Shown: positions 10,795 through 22,350, numbered from the stretch's first letter. The stretch: DNA of 64,000 nucleotides from Eriocheir sinensis (GCF_024679095.1 NC_066553.1:5431538-5495537), one strand, 5' to 3'. Translations and numbers: made by a program. The notes: generated by a model not told the origin, from the sequence alone.

Positions 10795-11450
10795 TTCGCG
10801 GAGGAGGAGGAGGAGGAGGAGGAGACGAGCCACTGACGCAGAATAAGTGAGACATGGAAGAGTAGACGAGAGTGAGGAGTTGGAGGAGGAGGAGGAGGAG
10901 GAGGAGGAGGAGGAGGAGGAGGCGACGACATATGAAAGACAGGCTCACTAAGGAGGAGACGAGGATGAATAACCGGAAGACTGATGAACTGAGAGGAAGA
11001 AGAAGAAGAGGAAGAAGAAGAAAAAGAAGAAGAAGAAGAAGAAGAAGAAGAAGGAAGGAAGGCAAGGATAAGAGAGGGAGATACCGAGAATAAGGTAAAG
11101 GAGAAGAAGAAAACGAGGAAGAGAAAGAGGAGTAGCAAACAGAGAGAAAAGGGAAGGAGGAAGAAGACGAAGAAGAAGAAGAAGAAGAAGAAGAAGAAGA
11201 AGAAGAAGAAGAAGAAGAAGAAGAAGAAGAAGAAGAAGAAGGAGGAGGAGGAGGAGGAGGAGGAGGAGGAGGAGAAGCATATGAGGAGGTGGAGTGTTAA
11301 ATAGAGGAAAGTAAGCAGGAGGAGAAGGAAGAAAAAGAAGAAGAAGAAGACGAAGAAAAAGAAGAGTGCAACAGCTAGAAAGAAAGAAAGAAGAGAAGAA
11401 AGAAAAAGGAGAAAGAGGAAGAGGAGGGCGAACAATCCTCTTATCCACAT
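10795..11450. repeat. Compound (GGA)n/(GAA)n purine block
   Basis: GGA tracts lie at about 10798-10823 and 10882-10922, GAA at about 10990-11050 and 11170-11240, then GGA to about 11275. The plus strand is almost pure purine. Poly-Arg, poly-Glu, poly-Ser and poly-Phe/Leu frames of up to 220 codons result and are artefacts. Confidence 0.95.
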
Positions 11451-11620
11451 CTCCTCCTCTTCCTCCTCCTCCGCGGCCCGTCTGTTTGTACGCTATTGCT
11501 CCTTGCTCTGTTTTTCCGTCCTGTTTTTCCCTTTTATTCAGTAGTCTCTCTGTTTCCCGACGTTTTTCTGTACCGTGTTTTTCCGCGAGGTCGTAAGCAG
11601 CTTTGCTCCTTCATATTAAA

Positions 11621-11727
11621 CAGAGGCGAGGAGGAGGAGGAGGAGGAGGAGGAGGGGAGCAACAGGAAGGCTAGGAGGAGGAGGAAGAGGAGGAAGAAGC
11701 ATAAAAGTAAGTAATACATGAAACGAA

Positions 11728-11775
<48 letters not shown>

Positions 11776-12010
11776 AAGCCAGTGAATTTCCTGTTGCCTG
11801 CTCTTCCATGTTTCTTCTTCCTCCTCATCCTCCTCCTTCTTCCCTCCCACCTTTTATTCCTTCTTTTCCTCCTCCTTCTCTTCCTCCACTTTCTCCCTGT
11901 CCTCCTCTTTTATTTGTTTCATCTTCTTATCATCAGTAGTAGTAGTAGTAGTAGTAATAGTAGTAGTAGTAGTAGTAATAGTAGTAGTAGTAGTAGTTGT
12001 AGTTGTAGTA
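11621..12010. repeat. (GGA)n, (GT)n, (TCC)n and (TAG)n tracts
   Basis: GGA repeats at 11626-11655 are followed by a GT tract at about 11731-11772, a C/T-rich stretch and an interrupted TAG tract at about 11937-12008. Confidence 0.92.
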
Positions 12011-12297
12011 TATCAACATTACTATCATTTACTCCATCCTCCTTTTCTTCCTCGTCTTCTTTGGTCTTCATCTTCGTTTTCTTCTTCATCTTTTCTCTTA
12101 TTTTCTCTTTATCGTCCTCCTTATCATCTCCAACATCCATTTCTACCTCCTTCTGGTCATATTCCTCCTTCCTCTTCTCATCATCATCCTCCTCCTCATC
12201 CTCATCCCTCTCTGGTTTTACTCCATCGGTTTTCAGGAGAGCAGAGGAACCGTATCAATTAATGGGAACTTGTATTGAAAGCTTTTACAAGACAGAG

Positions 12298-12448
<151 letters not shown>

Positions 12449-12648
12449 AAGGAAGTTTTTGAGAATGCACTTTTTTATGGTTGTTTAAAGTTTTACGAGT
12501 AAGGGAAAAAAATTTACGTATGATGTGGGAGCTGAAAAAAGGAGAGGCAGACTCGCCCCTCAGAAGAAAAAAAATTAGTAGAAGGAACTTGAAGAAAATA
12601 AGAAAAGGAAGAAAAAAAGAAAGAGGAGAATTATTACAGTTATTATTA

Positions 12649-12708
12649 CAGACTATCTTTGGCAGGAGAAAAATCTTATTGTATTTTTCTCCTGTCAAAG
12701 ATAGTCTG
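12649..12708. repeat. 26-bp near-perfect inverted repeat (hairpin)
   Basis: Arms at 12649-12674 and 12683-12708 are reverse complements with one mismatch (ggcagg versus cctgtc, a G:U pair in RNA) around an 8-base loop. It lies in purine-rich, otherwise non-palindromic DNA. It could be a small foldback element or a cruciform. No polymerase III promoter or terminator is evident. Confidence 0.85.
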
Positions 12709-12779
12709 CAGCACCTCATTGTAAATTTTGGCAGTTGAATGTTTCTGTATCTAGTAAATAAAATTAAAAGTAAATAAAA

Positions 12780-13650
12780 AAAGAACGAGAATTAAGAGAG
12801 AAATCAGAAACGAAAAAGAAAAAGAGGAAAGAGGAAGAATAAGAGGAGAGGAAAAGAAAGGAAATAAGAAGCAAAGAGCGGAAAAAAGCAGATTAGAAAG
12901 GAGTGATAGAGAAAGAGAAATGTAGAGAGAAGTGGAAAATGAAAAAGAAGAAGAGGAAAGAGGAAGAATAAGAGGAGAGGAAAAGAAAGGAAATAAGGAG
13001 TAAAGAGCGGAAAAAGCAGATTAGAAAGGAATGATAGAGAAAGGGGAATGTTGAAGGTGAAAGAGAGGAAAAGAAGGAAAGAAGAGGAGGAGGAGGGAAA
13101 AGAAAGCAGGAAGTGATGGAAAAAGGAAGAACAGAGGAAAGGGAGGAGAAGGAAAAAAGACAGACAGCAGAAACTAGATGGAAAAGAGGAAGAAGAGGGA
13201 GAGAGGAGAAATGAAGCGGAAGAAAAGAAGGAAAAGGAAAAGAGAATAGAGAGGGAAAGGAGTCAGTGGAAGAAATTGAAAAGGAAAAACCCAGAATAGA
13301 AGGAAAGAAGGAAGGAAAAGAAAGAAAATAGAAGAAAATAGAAGAGGAAGAGAAGGAAAAAGTAAAGAGTGTCATAATTAATTTCATATAAGAAAAAAAC
13401 GGAGAACGACGAGGAGAAAAAATGAAAGGAAGAATAAAGAAGGAAAAAAAAGAAAAGAAAAAGAAACGGAGAGAAGAGAAAGAGAATGGTGAATAAGAAA
13501 CCAAAAAAAAGAGATAATAAAAATGAAATGTGGTTTTTACAATGAAGAATCGACAAGAAAGATGGAAGAGGAGGAGGAGGAGGAGGAGGAGGGGAAGATG
13601 GAAGACCCGAGACAGGAAGAGCAATGAAAGAAGGAGAGAAAGAAGATGAC
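12780..13650. repeat. GA-rich homopurine block
   Basis: The plus strand is overwhelmingly A/G. A phrase of about 120 bp around 'gaggaagaataagaggagag' occurs twice (about 12830 and 12960), a local tandem duplication. The minus-strand frame of 290 codons is Ser/Phe/Leu low complexity. Confidence 0.85.
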
Positions 13651-13661
13651 TTAATATGACC

Positions 13662-13662
<1 letters not shown>

Positions 13663-13758
<96 letters not shown>

Positions 13759-13880
13759 GACTCATTCATTCTTTCCTTCTTTACCTCTAACGGAACCTAT
13801 CATGCACCTTAAACAGTAGTAGTAGCAGTAGTAGTAGTAGTAGTAGTAGTGATGGTAGTAGTAGTAGTAGTAGTAGTAGG
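13663..13880. repeat. (GA)n and (TAG)n microsatellites
   Basis: A GA tract at about 13663-13755 is followed by unique DNA and an interrupted TAG/TAGC tract at about 13816-13880. Confidence 0.95.
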
Positions 13881-14094
13881 AAGCAGGAACTTGATGGAAA
13901 AGAGAAAGAATAGGAAGAGAAAGCGAGAAAGGAGAAAGGAAGCGAAAGAAGGAACAATCATTCAGGGAGAGACTCGCGGCCTTGGTATCATTGCCTGGGT
14001 GAGGTAGTGCGCGTTCATTGCCTTGTTCTAACGTGCATGAAATTGACTCTGTATTCCTACCAAACCCTTTGTGAGTTAAGGAAACAGATTGCAT

Positions 14095-14378
14095 CGAAAG
14101 AAACTAATTCAATAATATCTTTAATATCTTTTGTGTCTTTTGAATTATTATAGATAAATCTGAAACGACATTCATGATAAAACTAAATCGGAAACGCATG
14201 TAAACGGACAATATTTAGCGACGGAAGGTGCAAGCTTGATATTTTTTTAAGGCCTGTTGGAGCTAGATTTTATTTCCCTACGTTTCCTGCCACTACAGAG
14301 GGCTAGGCTACAGTCCACACAGTCTCATTCGTTAACTCATTTATTATACGATTTCGTGGTATATTTTTAGTCCCGACC
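14095..14378. other. Unique AT-rich DNA, no gene seen
   Basis: This stretch has ordinary base composition, no long frame and no repeat recognised elsewhere in the window. Confidence 0.4.
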
Positions 14379-14617
14379 TATAAGTCTGTTCAAATTAACT
14401 TGGCCAATTTGCACAGAAAAGCCCCTTCCCCCTACTGGCTAAGCTCCGCCTCCCTTTCACCTGATTGGCTGTTCATGACATCATGCATTGTTTGAATGAC
14501 ACGTACCAAATATATATGATTGAGATAATCTAGATAGCTAGATAGGGGCGGAGCTTAGCCAGTATGGGGGAGGGGCTTCACGGAGCAAATTGGCCAAGTT
14601 AATTTGAATAGACTATA
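14379..14617. mobile_element. MITE with TIRs of about 70 bp (TA-flanked, Tc1/mariner-like size)
   Basis: The left arm (about 14381-14455) and the right arm (about 14545-14615) are inverted complements at roughly 85% by eye. They share 'ttcaaattaacttggccaat', 'actggctaagctccgcc' and a GCCCCT(T/C)CCCC block. The core of about 90 bp is unique and non-coding. Both outer ends read TATA, consistent with TA target-site duplication, so a Tc1/mariner affinity is likely, but terminal identity alone cannot prove it. The element ends directly at a (TAG)n tract. Confidence 0.8.
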
Positions 14618-14622
14618 GTAGC

Positions 14623-14653
<31 letters not shown>

Positions 14654-14832
14654 AAAGTAGTAGTAGTTATAGCGGGGTGGGGCCAATGAATTGCTTTGTG
14701 AAAGGATATGAGAGAATATACCGCTCACAACGCAACTCTAATAGATGGAGGCCAGTAGTAGTAGTAGTAGTAGTTATAGTAGTATTAGTAGTAGTCGAAG
14801 TAGTAGTAGTAGTAGTGGTAGTAGTCGCAGCC
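14618..14832. repeat. (TAG)n microsatellites flanking about 85 bp of unique DNA
   Basis: TAG/GTA tracts lie at about 14617-14670 and 14755-14832, with interruptions. The first begins at the right end of the neighbouring MITE. Confidence 0.92.
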
Positions 14833-14999
14833 AGGGGAGCCAATCAGCAACACTCCCTGCATACAAGCAATCCGTGTTCCTCATCCAGTCCCCCGCGCGG
14901 TGCTGGTAACAGTGGGTGTGGGAGGGAGTCGCGTGCGTGTGTGAGTCCCCGGGCGATCGTTCCTCGCTTCTTCCTTTTAGTGGAGGCGGCGAAGAAGGA

Positions 15000-15693
15000 G
15001 TAAGAGGAAGATGCGGAAGAAGGCGAACTGGAACTAGAGGAGGAAGAAAGGGGAAGAATGGGAGCTGTAGGCAAAACGAGAACAAGAAAAAGGTAGAGAA
15101 GAGGAGGAGGAGACGGAGAAGAGGAGGAAACGAAGGAGTTGAGGAAGAAGAAGAAAGAGAAATGGAAGAAGAAAATGAGGAAGAAGGGGAGATGTAGGCT
15201 GTACGTAAGGAAGAAAACAGGTGAAGAATGGGAGAAGGAAAAGAAAAAAGGAAGGATAAGGAAGAAGGAGCAGAAGGAGGAAGCTGAGGAAGAGGAAGAC
15301 GGAATTGAAGGAGGAAGAAAAGGAGAAGGAAAGGGAAGTATGGAAGATTTTGACAGCATGTAAGGAAGACACCGGTAGAAAAGAGGAAGAGGAGAAGGAA
15401 AAGTAGAGAAAACGAAGCTGCTGAGGAAGAGAAGGAGGAAGAGAAGCTGTTGGTATTGCTTAAGGAAGAAGAGATGGAGAAGGAAGATTAGGGGAAGGAA
15501 AGAGCGACGAAGGAGGAGGAGGAGGAGGAAGAAGAGGAAGAATTAGAGGAGGCATAAACAAAGGAAAGGAGGAGGAAGGGGAAGGAAGAAAGGGAGGAGG
15601 AAGACTAGAAGAAAAAGGATGGAGAAATAGTGAAGAAAATATTAAGGGTAGAGAAAGAAGAGGAAAAGGAGTAGGGAAAAGAGAAACAATGGA

Positions 15694-15695
<2 letters not shown>
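15000..15695. repeat. Homopurine block
   Basis: About 700 bp of nearly pure A/G on the plus strand, ending at an ACT tract. Overlapping Lys/Glu/Arg frames and minus-strand Ser/Phe/Leu frames are composition artefacts. Confidence 0.85.
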
Positions 15696-15740
<45 letters not shown>

Positions 15741-15975
15741 CGTGACCATCAACAACAACAACAACAGCTACCCTCCTCTCCACCTAATTAACCTCTCCTC
15801 CTCCTCCTCCCTCTCTTCTCTCCTCCTCCTCCTCCCTCTCATCCCTTCTCCTCTCTTGACCCTCCCCTCCTCTCCATCCCTTCACTCCTCCTCCTCTTTC
15901 TCCTCCTCCTCCTCCTCCCTTGCACTCCTCCCCTCCTTACCTCTTCTCTCCTCCTCTTCCCTTGTTCCTCCTTAA
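15694..15975. repeat. (ACT)n/(CCA)n tract and CTC-rich pyrimidine block
   Basis: An ACT tract turning to CCA at about 15694-15740 is followed by C/T-rich DNA with many 'ctcctcctc' phrases. This is an abrupt purine-to-pyrimidine strand switch at about 15690. Confidence 0.88.
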
Positions 15976-16089
15976 CAAAACTGCCCCGCGCCACGCCCCC
16001 ACCTGCTGCGTTAGCGAGGAAGAGCCTGAAGCATGGAAGACTGGAAACATGGAAGAGCAGGCGACAGAAAGCTTATAACGAGGCTGCCT

Positions 16090-16857
16090 GTTCTAGTGAT
16101 TTCATTCGTTCTTCGTGCTCTTTAATCACCTGCGGAACAGTTTGTAGCCCTTGGTGTATGTAATTTGCGAGCCTCACATTTCGCTCCTGTCTACGAATTA
16201 AAAACAAGGCGAATTTTAAAGGTATTGATCATCTTCACTTAGCGGATTACTGCTGTATCGCCTCGCTTGATCGGAAGACGGGTGTTTCTAGTTCTAGGTT
16301 AACTTGGAGGTAAAAAAATAAACTTAGATATTTCTTAACCTGTATCAATTCTTGTAGTCGTTTCTTTTCAATCGTAAGGAGGTTGAGTCGCTGAGGCCTC
16401 ACCCGTAATATCAGTTTCGTAGTGCACCACTGCTCTCCCTATGTAGTAATTCGTTGTCGTTGTAATTTCGGGACCCAGAACTGCACTGCGTATTCCAGGT
16501 GAGGTCCTCCCAACGAGTTATGCAAAGACAACAAACCCCCGGCGACTTACATTCGAAGTTCCTCGCTATGAATACAGAATTAGCTTTATAACAGCCACAT
16601 AAACGTACAGTGTGACTTGTAGGGGCTTCCCGCGCATGTTGTAGATATGGTTGCTATTTCTAGACCCAAGCGCATGAGTTTTACACTTCCCAAGGTTGAA
16701 TGACTTGTCGCTTCTCAGACCACTGAATATTCCGGTCAAAGTCTTCTTGGATAATACCGCAGCCGGGCCTTTCCACCCTACTATTCAATATCATCAAGCT
16801 TCAATAAGGAGGCTTTCAGTTGTATTTCTAAGTCGTTCGCGTATTTAATAGAGTGGG
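16090..16857 (-). pseudogene. Decayed CR1/Jockey-like LINE reverse transcriptase, 3' half
   Basis: Read on the minus strand, this matches the LINE copy at 37020-37965 in order. An NDLE-then-DDI active-site region lies near 16800-16840, the phrase IQWSEK near 16745, SRNSNH near 16660, the conserved PHLEYAVQFW at 16475-16504, RLNLL-IEKKRL near 16360, and a degraded N-C-SAG-D-type remnant of the terminal motif near 16121-16141. Many stops and frameshifts separate these pieces, so it is long dead. In such elements the protein copies element RNA into genomic DNA by target-primed reverse transcription. No 5' ORF or endonuclease remains. Confidence 0.8.
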
Positions 16858-16919
16858 GAAAATAGAGTTCAGAAGGAATAGTACAGAAAGGATAAGTGTA
16901 GTACGATGTATTTAATAAA

Positions 16920-17390
<471 letters not shown>

Positions 17391-17574
17391 GGAAGAAACG
17401 CATAAAAAACAGAGAATAGGAAGTGTTGGATAATATTATAAACAGGAAAGAAAGAAAGAAAGAAAGAGGGAGGAAGCAAATATGGAGAACGGAAGGAAGG
17501 TTAGAAGAGAGAAATGAAGAGAAGGAAGGAAACAGATAAGAGAGAAATAAAGGAATGAGGAAGAGGGAAGCAGG

Positions 17575-17619
17575 AAGAGAGAGAGAGAGAGAGAGAGAGA
17601 TGCACAGAATATAATCTCC

Positions 17620-17688
<69 letters not shown>

Positions 17689-17690
17689 CC
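17575..17690. repeat. Facing (GA)n/(CT)n inverted pair
   Basis: GA at about 17577-17601 and CT at about 17622-17686 flank about 20 bp. They are mutual complements and could fold back. This is a strand switch of the same dinucleotide repeat. Confidence 0.93.
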
Positions 17691-17819
17691 CTCTTTCGCA
17701 CGCTTACTTCCGCCTTTCATTTCCTTCTCCTTCTTTCCTCCTCCTCCTCCTCCTCCTCCTCCTTCTCCTCCTCCTCTCATCTCCGCAAGAGGGGCGTGAC
17801 GCGGCAATTTTGTTTAGGT

Positions 17820-18360
17820 AAAGAAGAGTGGAGGAAAGGCGGAGGAGGAGAATGACTTTAGAGGTAAGAGTGGGTGAAGAAGAAAGAGAAGAGGAAGGAA
17901 AGGAAAAAGGAGAAGAAAAGAAAAAGAAGAATAAGACGAATAGGAAAATGAAGGAAAAGGAAGAAAGGAAAAGAAAGAAAAGGGATGAAAGTGATGTGGA
18001 GAATAACCTAAAAAATAGAAGACAAGGAAGAGGAGGAGGAGAAGGAAGAAGAAAACAAAGAAAACAAAATGGAAAAGAAGGAAGAAGAGGAAGAAAACAC
18101 TGGAAAAAAAATGAAAAAAATGAGCGAAAAAAAGGAAGATAGAAGCACAAAATGAAAAAAAAAGGAGAAAGAGTAAAAAAGAAGAAGATTGTAAATACAG
18201 GAAAGAAGAGGAAGAATACGAAAGGAACAGCGAAACAAGAATAACGTGAATAAGAGGAGGAGGAAGAAGAGGAGGAGAAGACATAAAAAGTACTCATGGA
18301 AGAAGAGGAAGAGGAGGAGGAGGAGGAGGAGGAGGAGGAGGAGGAGGAGGAGGAGAACTT
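17820..18360. repeat. Homopurine block ending in (GGA)n
   Basis: A/G-rich plus strand ends in a GGA tract at about 18300-18355. It produces low-complexity frames on both strands. Confidence 0.88.
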
Positions 18361-18406
18361 AAACGCCCTTCGGGAAAGCGACTCCGAGACCGAAAAATTG
18401 TTAGTC

Positions 18407-18944
<538 letters not shown>

Positions 18945-18945
<1 letters not shown>

Positions 18946-19475
18946 ATAGATATTCAGACCACACAGAGCCTATGGTCTTGACTAGGTACAATGTTCTTAA
19001 TCAAACATCAGTGAAGCGACATCAGACGGCCGCCAAGACGTTGCTTCTCTGCCATAACGAATATTAAGGTGGAGGAAGTGACGGTCGAATCTCTTGTGAA
19101 ATTAGATGATCGCGTAGCACTGAACCACTTAACGCGGGAGCTTATTCCATTCTCGTACAGAGTGTGAATGAAAACAGGTGATGCAGTGGGGGTTTACTAA
19201 TGTACAGTTAAGTTTTGTTTCATTGTTTCTTGTTCGCAATGTGTTATGGATCTCATACTATTTGGATTCATCCCTATTTGTAAAAGCCATTAAGTATTTT
19301 TTAAACTCTCCATCAGGTTCCCTTGGAGGCGACGGCTCTCAAAAATGTACAGATAAGGACAGCAGCACCTCCGATTATGACGTCGCTTTGCAAGACATTG
19401 AATAAGGTAAGCGATGTTTTTTCTCTTAGATTTGCACAATAACGTTTTTGAATTTCGTCACCCTCATAAAATAAT
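18945..19475. other. Unique DNA, no gene seen
   Basis: Ordinary composition. A 75-codon open frame at 19178-19405 has no recognisable domain and no supporting splice or promoter signal, so it is not called as a gene. Confidence 0.4.
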
Positions 19476-19682
19476 CGCCTAAGTCATTTTTCAGCGATTT
19501 CCAGGTTTTTGTCAACATCAATTTTTCATCATGTGACGCCCATTTTTGTAGAGTTGCCTTCGTCATTCAGGGTTTGAGTGTCCTAGAATTGGCCTTTTCA
19601 TTTCTGCCTAAATCTTACGCCAAATGAGATAATGACAGTTCTTTTCTTATTTCCTGTCAAGTAGAAAATAATGACTTAGGCG
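19476..19682. mobile_element. Putative small MITE with CGCCTAAGTCATT termini
   Basis: CGCCTAAGTCATT at 19476 and its reverse complement ending at 19682 bound 207 bp of unique non-coding DNA. No convincing target-site duplication is visible, so this may also be a chance or partial element. Confidence 0.45.
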
Positions 19683-19794
19683 GTTTGTTTACGAAGGCGT
19701 CGATTTGATGTTAGTTTGCCTAAGCTTTCTAGAGGATGTGAGGAAAGGCTTTTTTGTGTTGCTTCATCTACACCGTCTTGGCAGCGAGACCTAT

Positions 19795-19865
19795 ACCACT
19801 ACCACTACTACTGCCACTACTGTTACCACTACTACTATTACTATTAACACTACTACTACTACAGT
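19795..19865. repeat. Interrupted (ACT)n tract
   Basis: CTA/ACT units carry several single-base interruptions (gcc, gtt, att), indicating an older microsatellite. Confidence 0.85.
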
Positions 19866-19914
19866 GTTGCCCTCTGCCTGCACGCTAGCTCTGAAAGTCC
19901 CCAATGAGCGGCTT

Positions 19915-20060
19915 TCTCTTTTTTTTCCCGGTAAAGGAAGCAGCTCAAGGGTAAAAAAAGGGAGAGGAAAAAAATCCCACTAAGCGCTTCTCCTGCAAAA
20001 GCAAATTGAGTTGAGTGGCCAGAAGAGAGATCAATTTTGGATGGTAACTCAGTTTTATCC
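19915..20060 (-). repeat. Tail-type repeat, minus-strand copy C
   Basis: Read on the minus strand it gives an 'aaaattgatctctcttctgg' region, a GCAGGAGAAG block, a T-run, 'cccttgagctgcttccttta' and an A-run, the same order as at 140-318 and 28785-28945. It directly follows an RT fragment on the same strand, suggesting that this tail is either a LINE 3' end or a separate insertion joined by deletion. Confidence 0.65.
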
Positions 20061-20061
20061 T

Positions 20062-20165
20062 TTTTCCCTGTAGCAGCTTACCTTCCACTTATGTTAGACT
20101 AATGGGCCTGTAATTACCTGGCGTTGATGTGTCACCTTGCTTCAAAGCGTGACAGCAGTCGTCCA
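20062..20165 (-). pseudogene. LINE reverse transcriptase fragment (PGNYRPISLT motif)
   Basis: Minus-strand translation gives K-Q-G-D-T-S-T-P-G-N-Y-R-P-I-S-L-T followed by a stop and V-E-G-K-L-L-Q, the conserved N-terminal RT motif of Jockey/CR1-type elements. An EWTTAVT phrase lies one frameshift upstream. Only about 35 codons survive. It is bounded on one side by the tail repeat and on the other by a SINE. Confidence 0.8.
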
Positions 20166-20184
20166 CTCAATTCAAACTTTTTAG

Positions 20185-20492
20185 GTGTCATCTGTACCGC
20201 CTGTAGGCTTTCTTGAGGAGCCTCTAGTCTAGGGCGACCCCAGCCCGTTAGTGGTGCAAGCGAATTTCATTTATATTGGCTGCCTTGATATTGCTCTCGC
20301 TTGGCCCATGCTGCCCCCTGTGCTCCGTTTGAACGAAATCGCTGAAGTTAGGGTTGACTAAAGATCTGGGCAGCATGTGGGTAATCTTTCGTCACTCGGC
20401 GATGGTTTGAATAATCAGCGTGTTTCGGTGGGACTCGAACGTAGATCCACGGCCTCACCACGCCCGCACGCTGACCACTCGACCGCCACTTC
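20185..20492 (-). mobile_element. tRNA-derived SINE, copy 1
   Basis: On the minus strand the head reads GGCGGTCGAGTGGTCAGCG (A-box-like) at about 20470-20492, with GTTCGAGTCCC (B box) at about 20430-20441. The body has 'ttacccacatgctgccc', a gggggcagcatgggccaag block and 'ctcaagaaagcctacagg'. It shares all these in order with the copies at 59100-59404 and 26971-27990. Such elements are transcribed by RNA polymerase III and mobilised by a LINE. No intact 3' A-tail is seen. Confidence 0.85.
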
Positions 20493-20596
20493 CATCAACA
20501 GGAGTAAACTTCTTCAGCACCTTGTACACCGTTTGAGCGGCTTCCTCTACTGTAAAACATATTAATTAGGAAGGTATAAGGTAACACTTTTCTTAT

Positions 20597-20853
20597 TTAA
20601 CCCGGTAGCAGCGACGGGCCAAATTTGTGGCTTTACCGTGTACCAGCGACGGGCCAAATTTCTGCCATGATATAAACCTCCCAAAATAGATGACGCATAA
20701 ATTGATCACAAAAGCGTTGATATATATTATGAAATGGTTTGCGTGAGTGATGATTCTTTCTCATTATTTTGCTTAGAGGGGCCTTTAACCTAACCTAACC
20801 TAACCTAACCTAACCTAACCTAAGAAACATGACCCCCGCAGCTACCGGGTTAA
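20597..20853. mobile_element. piggyBac-like MITE, copy 1 (TTAA-flanked)
   Basis: A TTAA at 20597-20600 and another at 20850-20853 bound a 249-bp element starting CCCGGTAGCAGCG and ending in its near reverse complement (GCTACCGGG). TTAA duplication with CCC/GGG termini is the hallmark of the piggyBac superfamily. The element is non-coding and holds two copies of a 35-bp unit containing 'gacgggccaaatttgtggct', plus a (CCTAA)7 tract. A longer relative lies at 59787-60193. Confidence 0.85.
20789..20823. repeat. Interstitial telomeric repeat (CCTAA)7 inside the MITE
   Basis: Seven exact CCTAA units lie between 'ggggcctttaa' and 'gaaacatgacccc'. In the related MITE copy the equivalent flanks (gaccattaa, gaaacatgatccc) are directly joined. 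Confidence 0.9.
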
Positions 20854-20859
20854 GGATAT

Positions 20860-21535
20860 GTCATTATTATCTTATTATCTGGTCCTGAACGTTTATTTGT
20901 TTTTCGTGTTCTGGATGCATTGAAAACTTTATCGGCAGTCACGTCAGAGTGTGGCGGGGTGAGGGTGGGCGGGTTTCAATAATAGTTGTCGGCGTTGGTG
21001 GCGGCGGACGGACTGCGTGTTGTTGAATGCCGGGGAAAATAATGATTCAATATGTTCGCAATGGCTTGGTTTCCAGTCAGTAACCTACCCGCGCTGTCAA
21101 ATGATAGGTCGACCCCAGTAATGATTTTATCTGTTGTTTAAATATTTTTGAAGACTGATTTAGGATCGACCATACACGTGGCAGCAATGTTTTCCTCCTC
21201 ATCCGCACTTTGACGGACCTACTACTTATTTCATATAATTTTATTTATTTGTCTATTTATTTGTTTATTTTTATTCTCGTCGCCAGGCTCCATGGTAAAG
21301 TTAACTATTTTTAGATGAGTTTTTGTTTGTTTGTTTGTTTTTGTTTTTTTGCTTGCTTAATGAGTTTCTCTCCTGATTAGAGTTCTTGATTTCGTGATTG
21401 AATCATGAAGAACTTTTGATAATGTTTTGTATCTTCGCAAAACTGGACAAAAAGTTATTATGCCGCGTAAATAACTTTTTTTAATTAGTGCCATATGAAT
21501 TATAAATACACGATAACATAGTCAATAACCGTAAA
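20860..21535. other. Unique DNA, no gene seen
   Basis: Ordinary to AT-rich composition with short (TTTG)n and (ATTT)n runs around 21235-21345. No supported coding or RNA feature is seen. Confidence 0.4.
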
Positions 21536-21738
21536 ACTCGAAAAGGCAATAAAAAATAAAAAATAAAAAAGGAGAGAAAGGGAAACGAGAGGAATAAGAG
21601 GAAGGAGGAAAACAGAAGGAGAAGGGTGATCGCATACCTCTCAATATTGGCCTGACTTGCTTTTTTTTTTTCCCATTAAAGCTTTGTACCTGTATTGTTC
21701 TTTCAGTCACACCTGCATTCGTGACAGACGGACGGAAG

Positions 21739-21739
<1 letters not shown>

Positions 21740-21779
<40 letters not shown>

Positions 21780-21845
21780 AGAGAAAGACAGAATGAAAGA
21801 CAGACAGAGAGAGAGAGTGAGAGAAAGAGAGAGAGAGAGAGGGGG
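21740..21845. repeat. (CA)n followed by (GA)-rich tract
   Basis: CA units at about 21741-21780 grade through mixed 'agacagacag' into GA repeats ending near 21841. Confidence 0.92.
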
Positions 21846-22057
21846 CAGGGTAGATGAAGACTATAGATTTAAAAAGGCAGACGTAAGCCGCAAGGAAGGA
21901 AGGGAGAGATTAGCCGAAGATGTAACAACTAATACGAAGAATAACGAAAAATAACCAAATAACAGCAATTAGAAGAAGACGAGGAGGGGAAGAAGAGAAA
22001 AGCCCCGCCAATAACAGGAGGAGGAGGAGGATTAGGATTAGGATAAGAAAAGTTACG

Positions 22058-22114
22058 TGGTTGTAGTAGTAATAGTAGTGGTGGTAGTAGTAGTAGTAGA
22101 AGTAGTAGTAGCAT

Positions 22115-22153
<39 letters not shown>

Positions 22154-22350
22154 AAGTAGTAAAGTAGCAACATCTCAGGAGAAAGGGAGAAAAAGAGATA
22201 TTGTTATTAAAATTTATTAGAAAAATTAGCAGAAAGTAGAAGAGGAAAACAAGGAGGTAGAAGTAGCAGTGGTAGTAGTAGTAGTAGTAACAGTAGTAGT
22301 AGTAGTGGCAGTAGTAGTAGTAGTAGTAGCAGTAGTAGTAGTAGTAGCAT
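22058..22350. repeat. (TAG)n microsatellites
   Basis: Interrupted TAG tracts lie at about 22058-22160 and 22258-22350. They give poly-Thr and poly-Tyr frames on the minus strand. Confidence 0.93.

Noticed and set aside
19178..19405. 75-codon frame in unique DNA
   Set aside because: It has no recognisable motif. A GTAAGC sequence follows shortly after the stop, but that alone does not support an exon.
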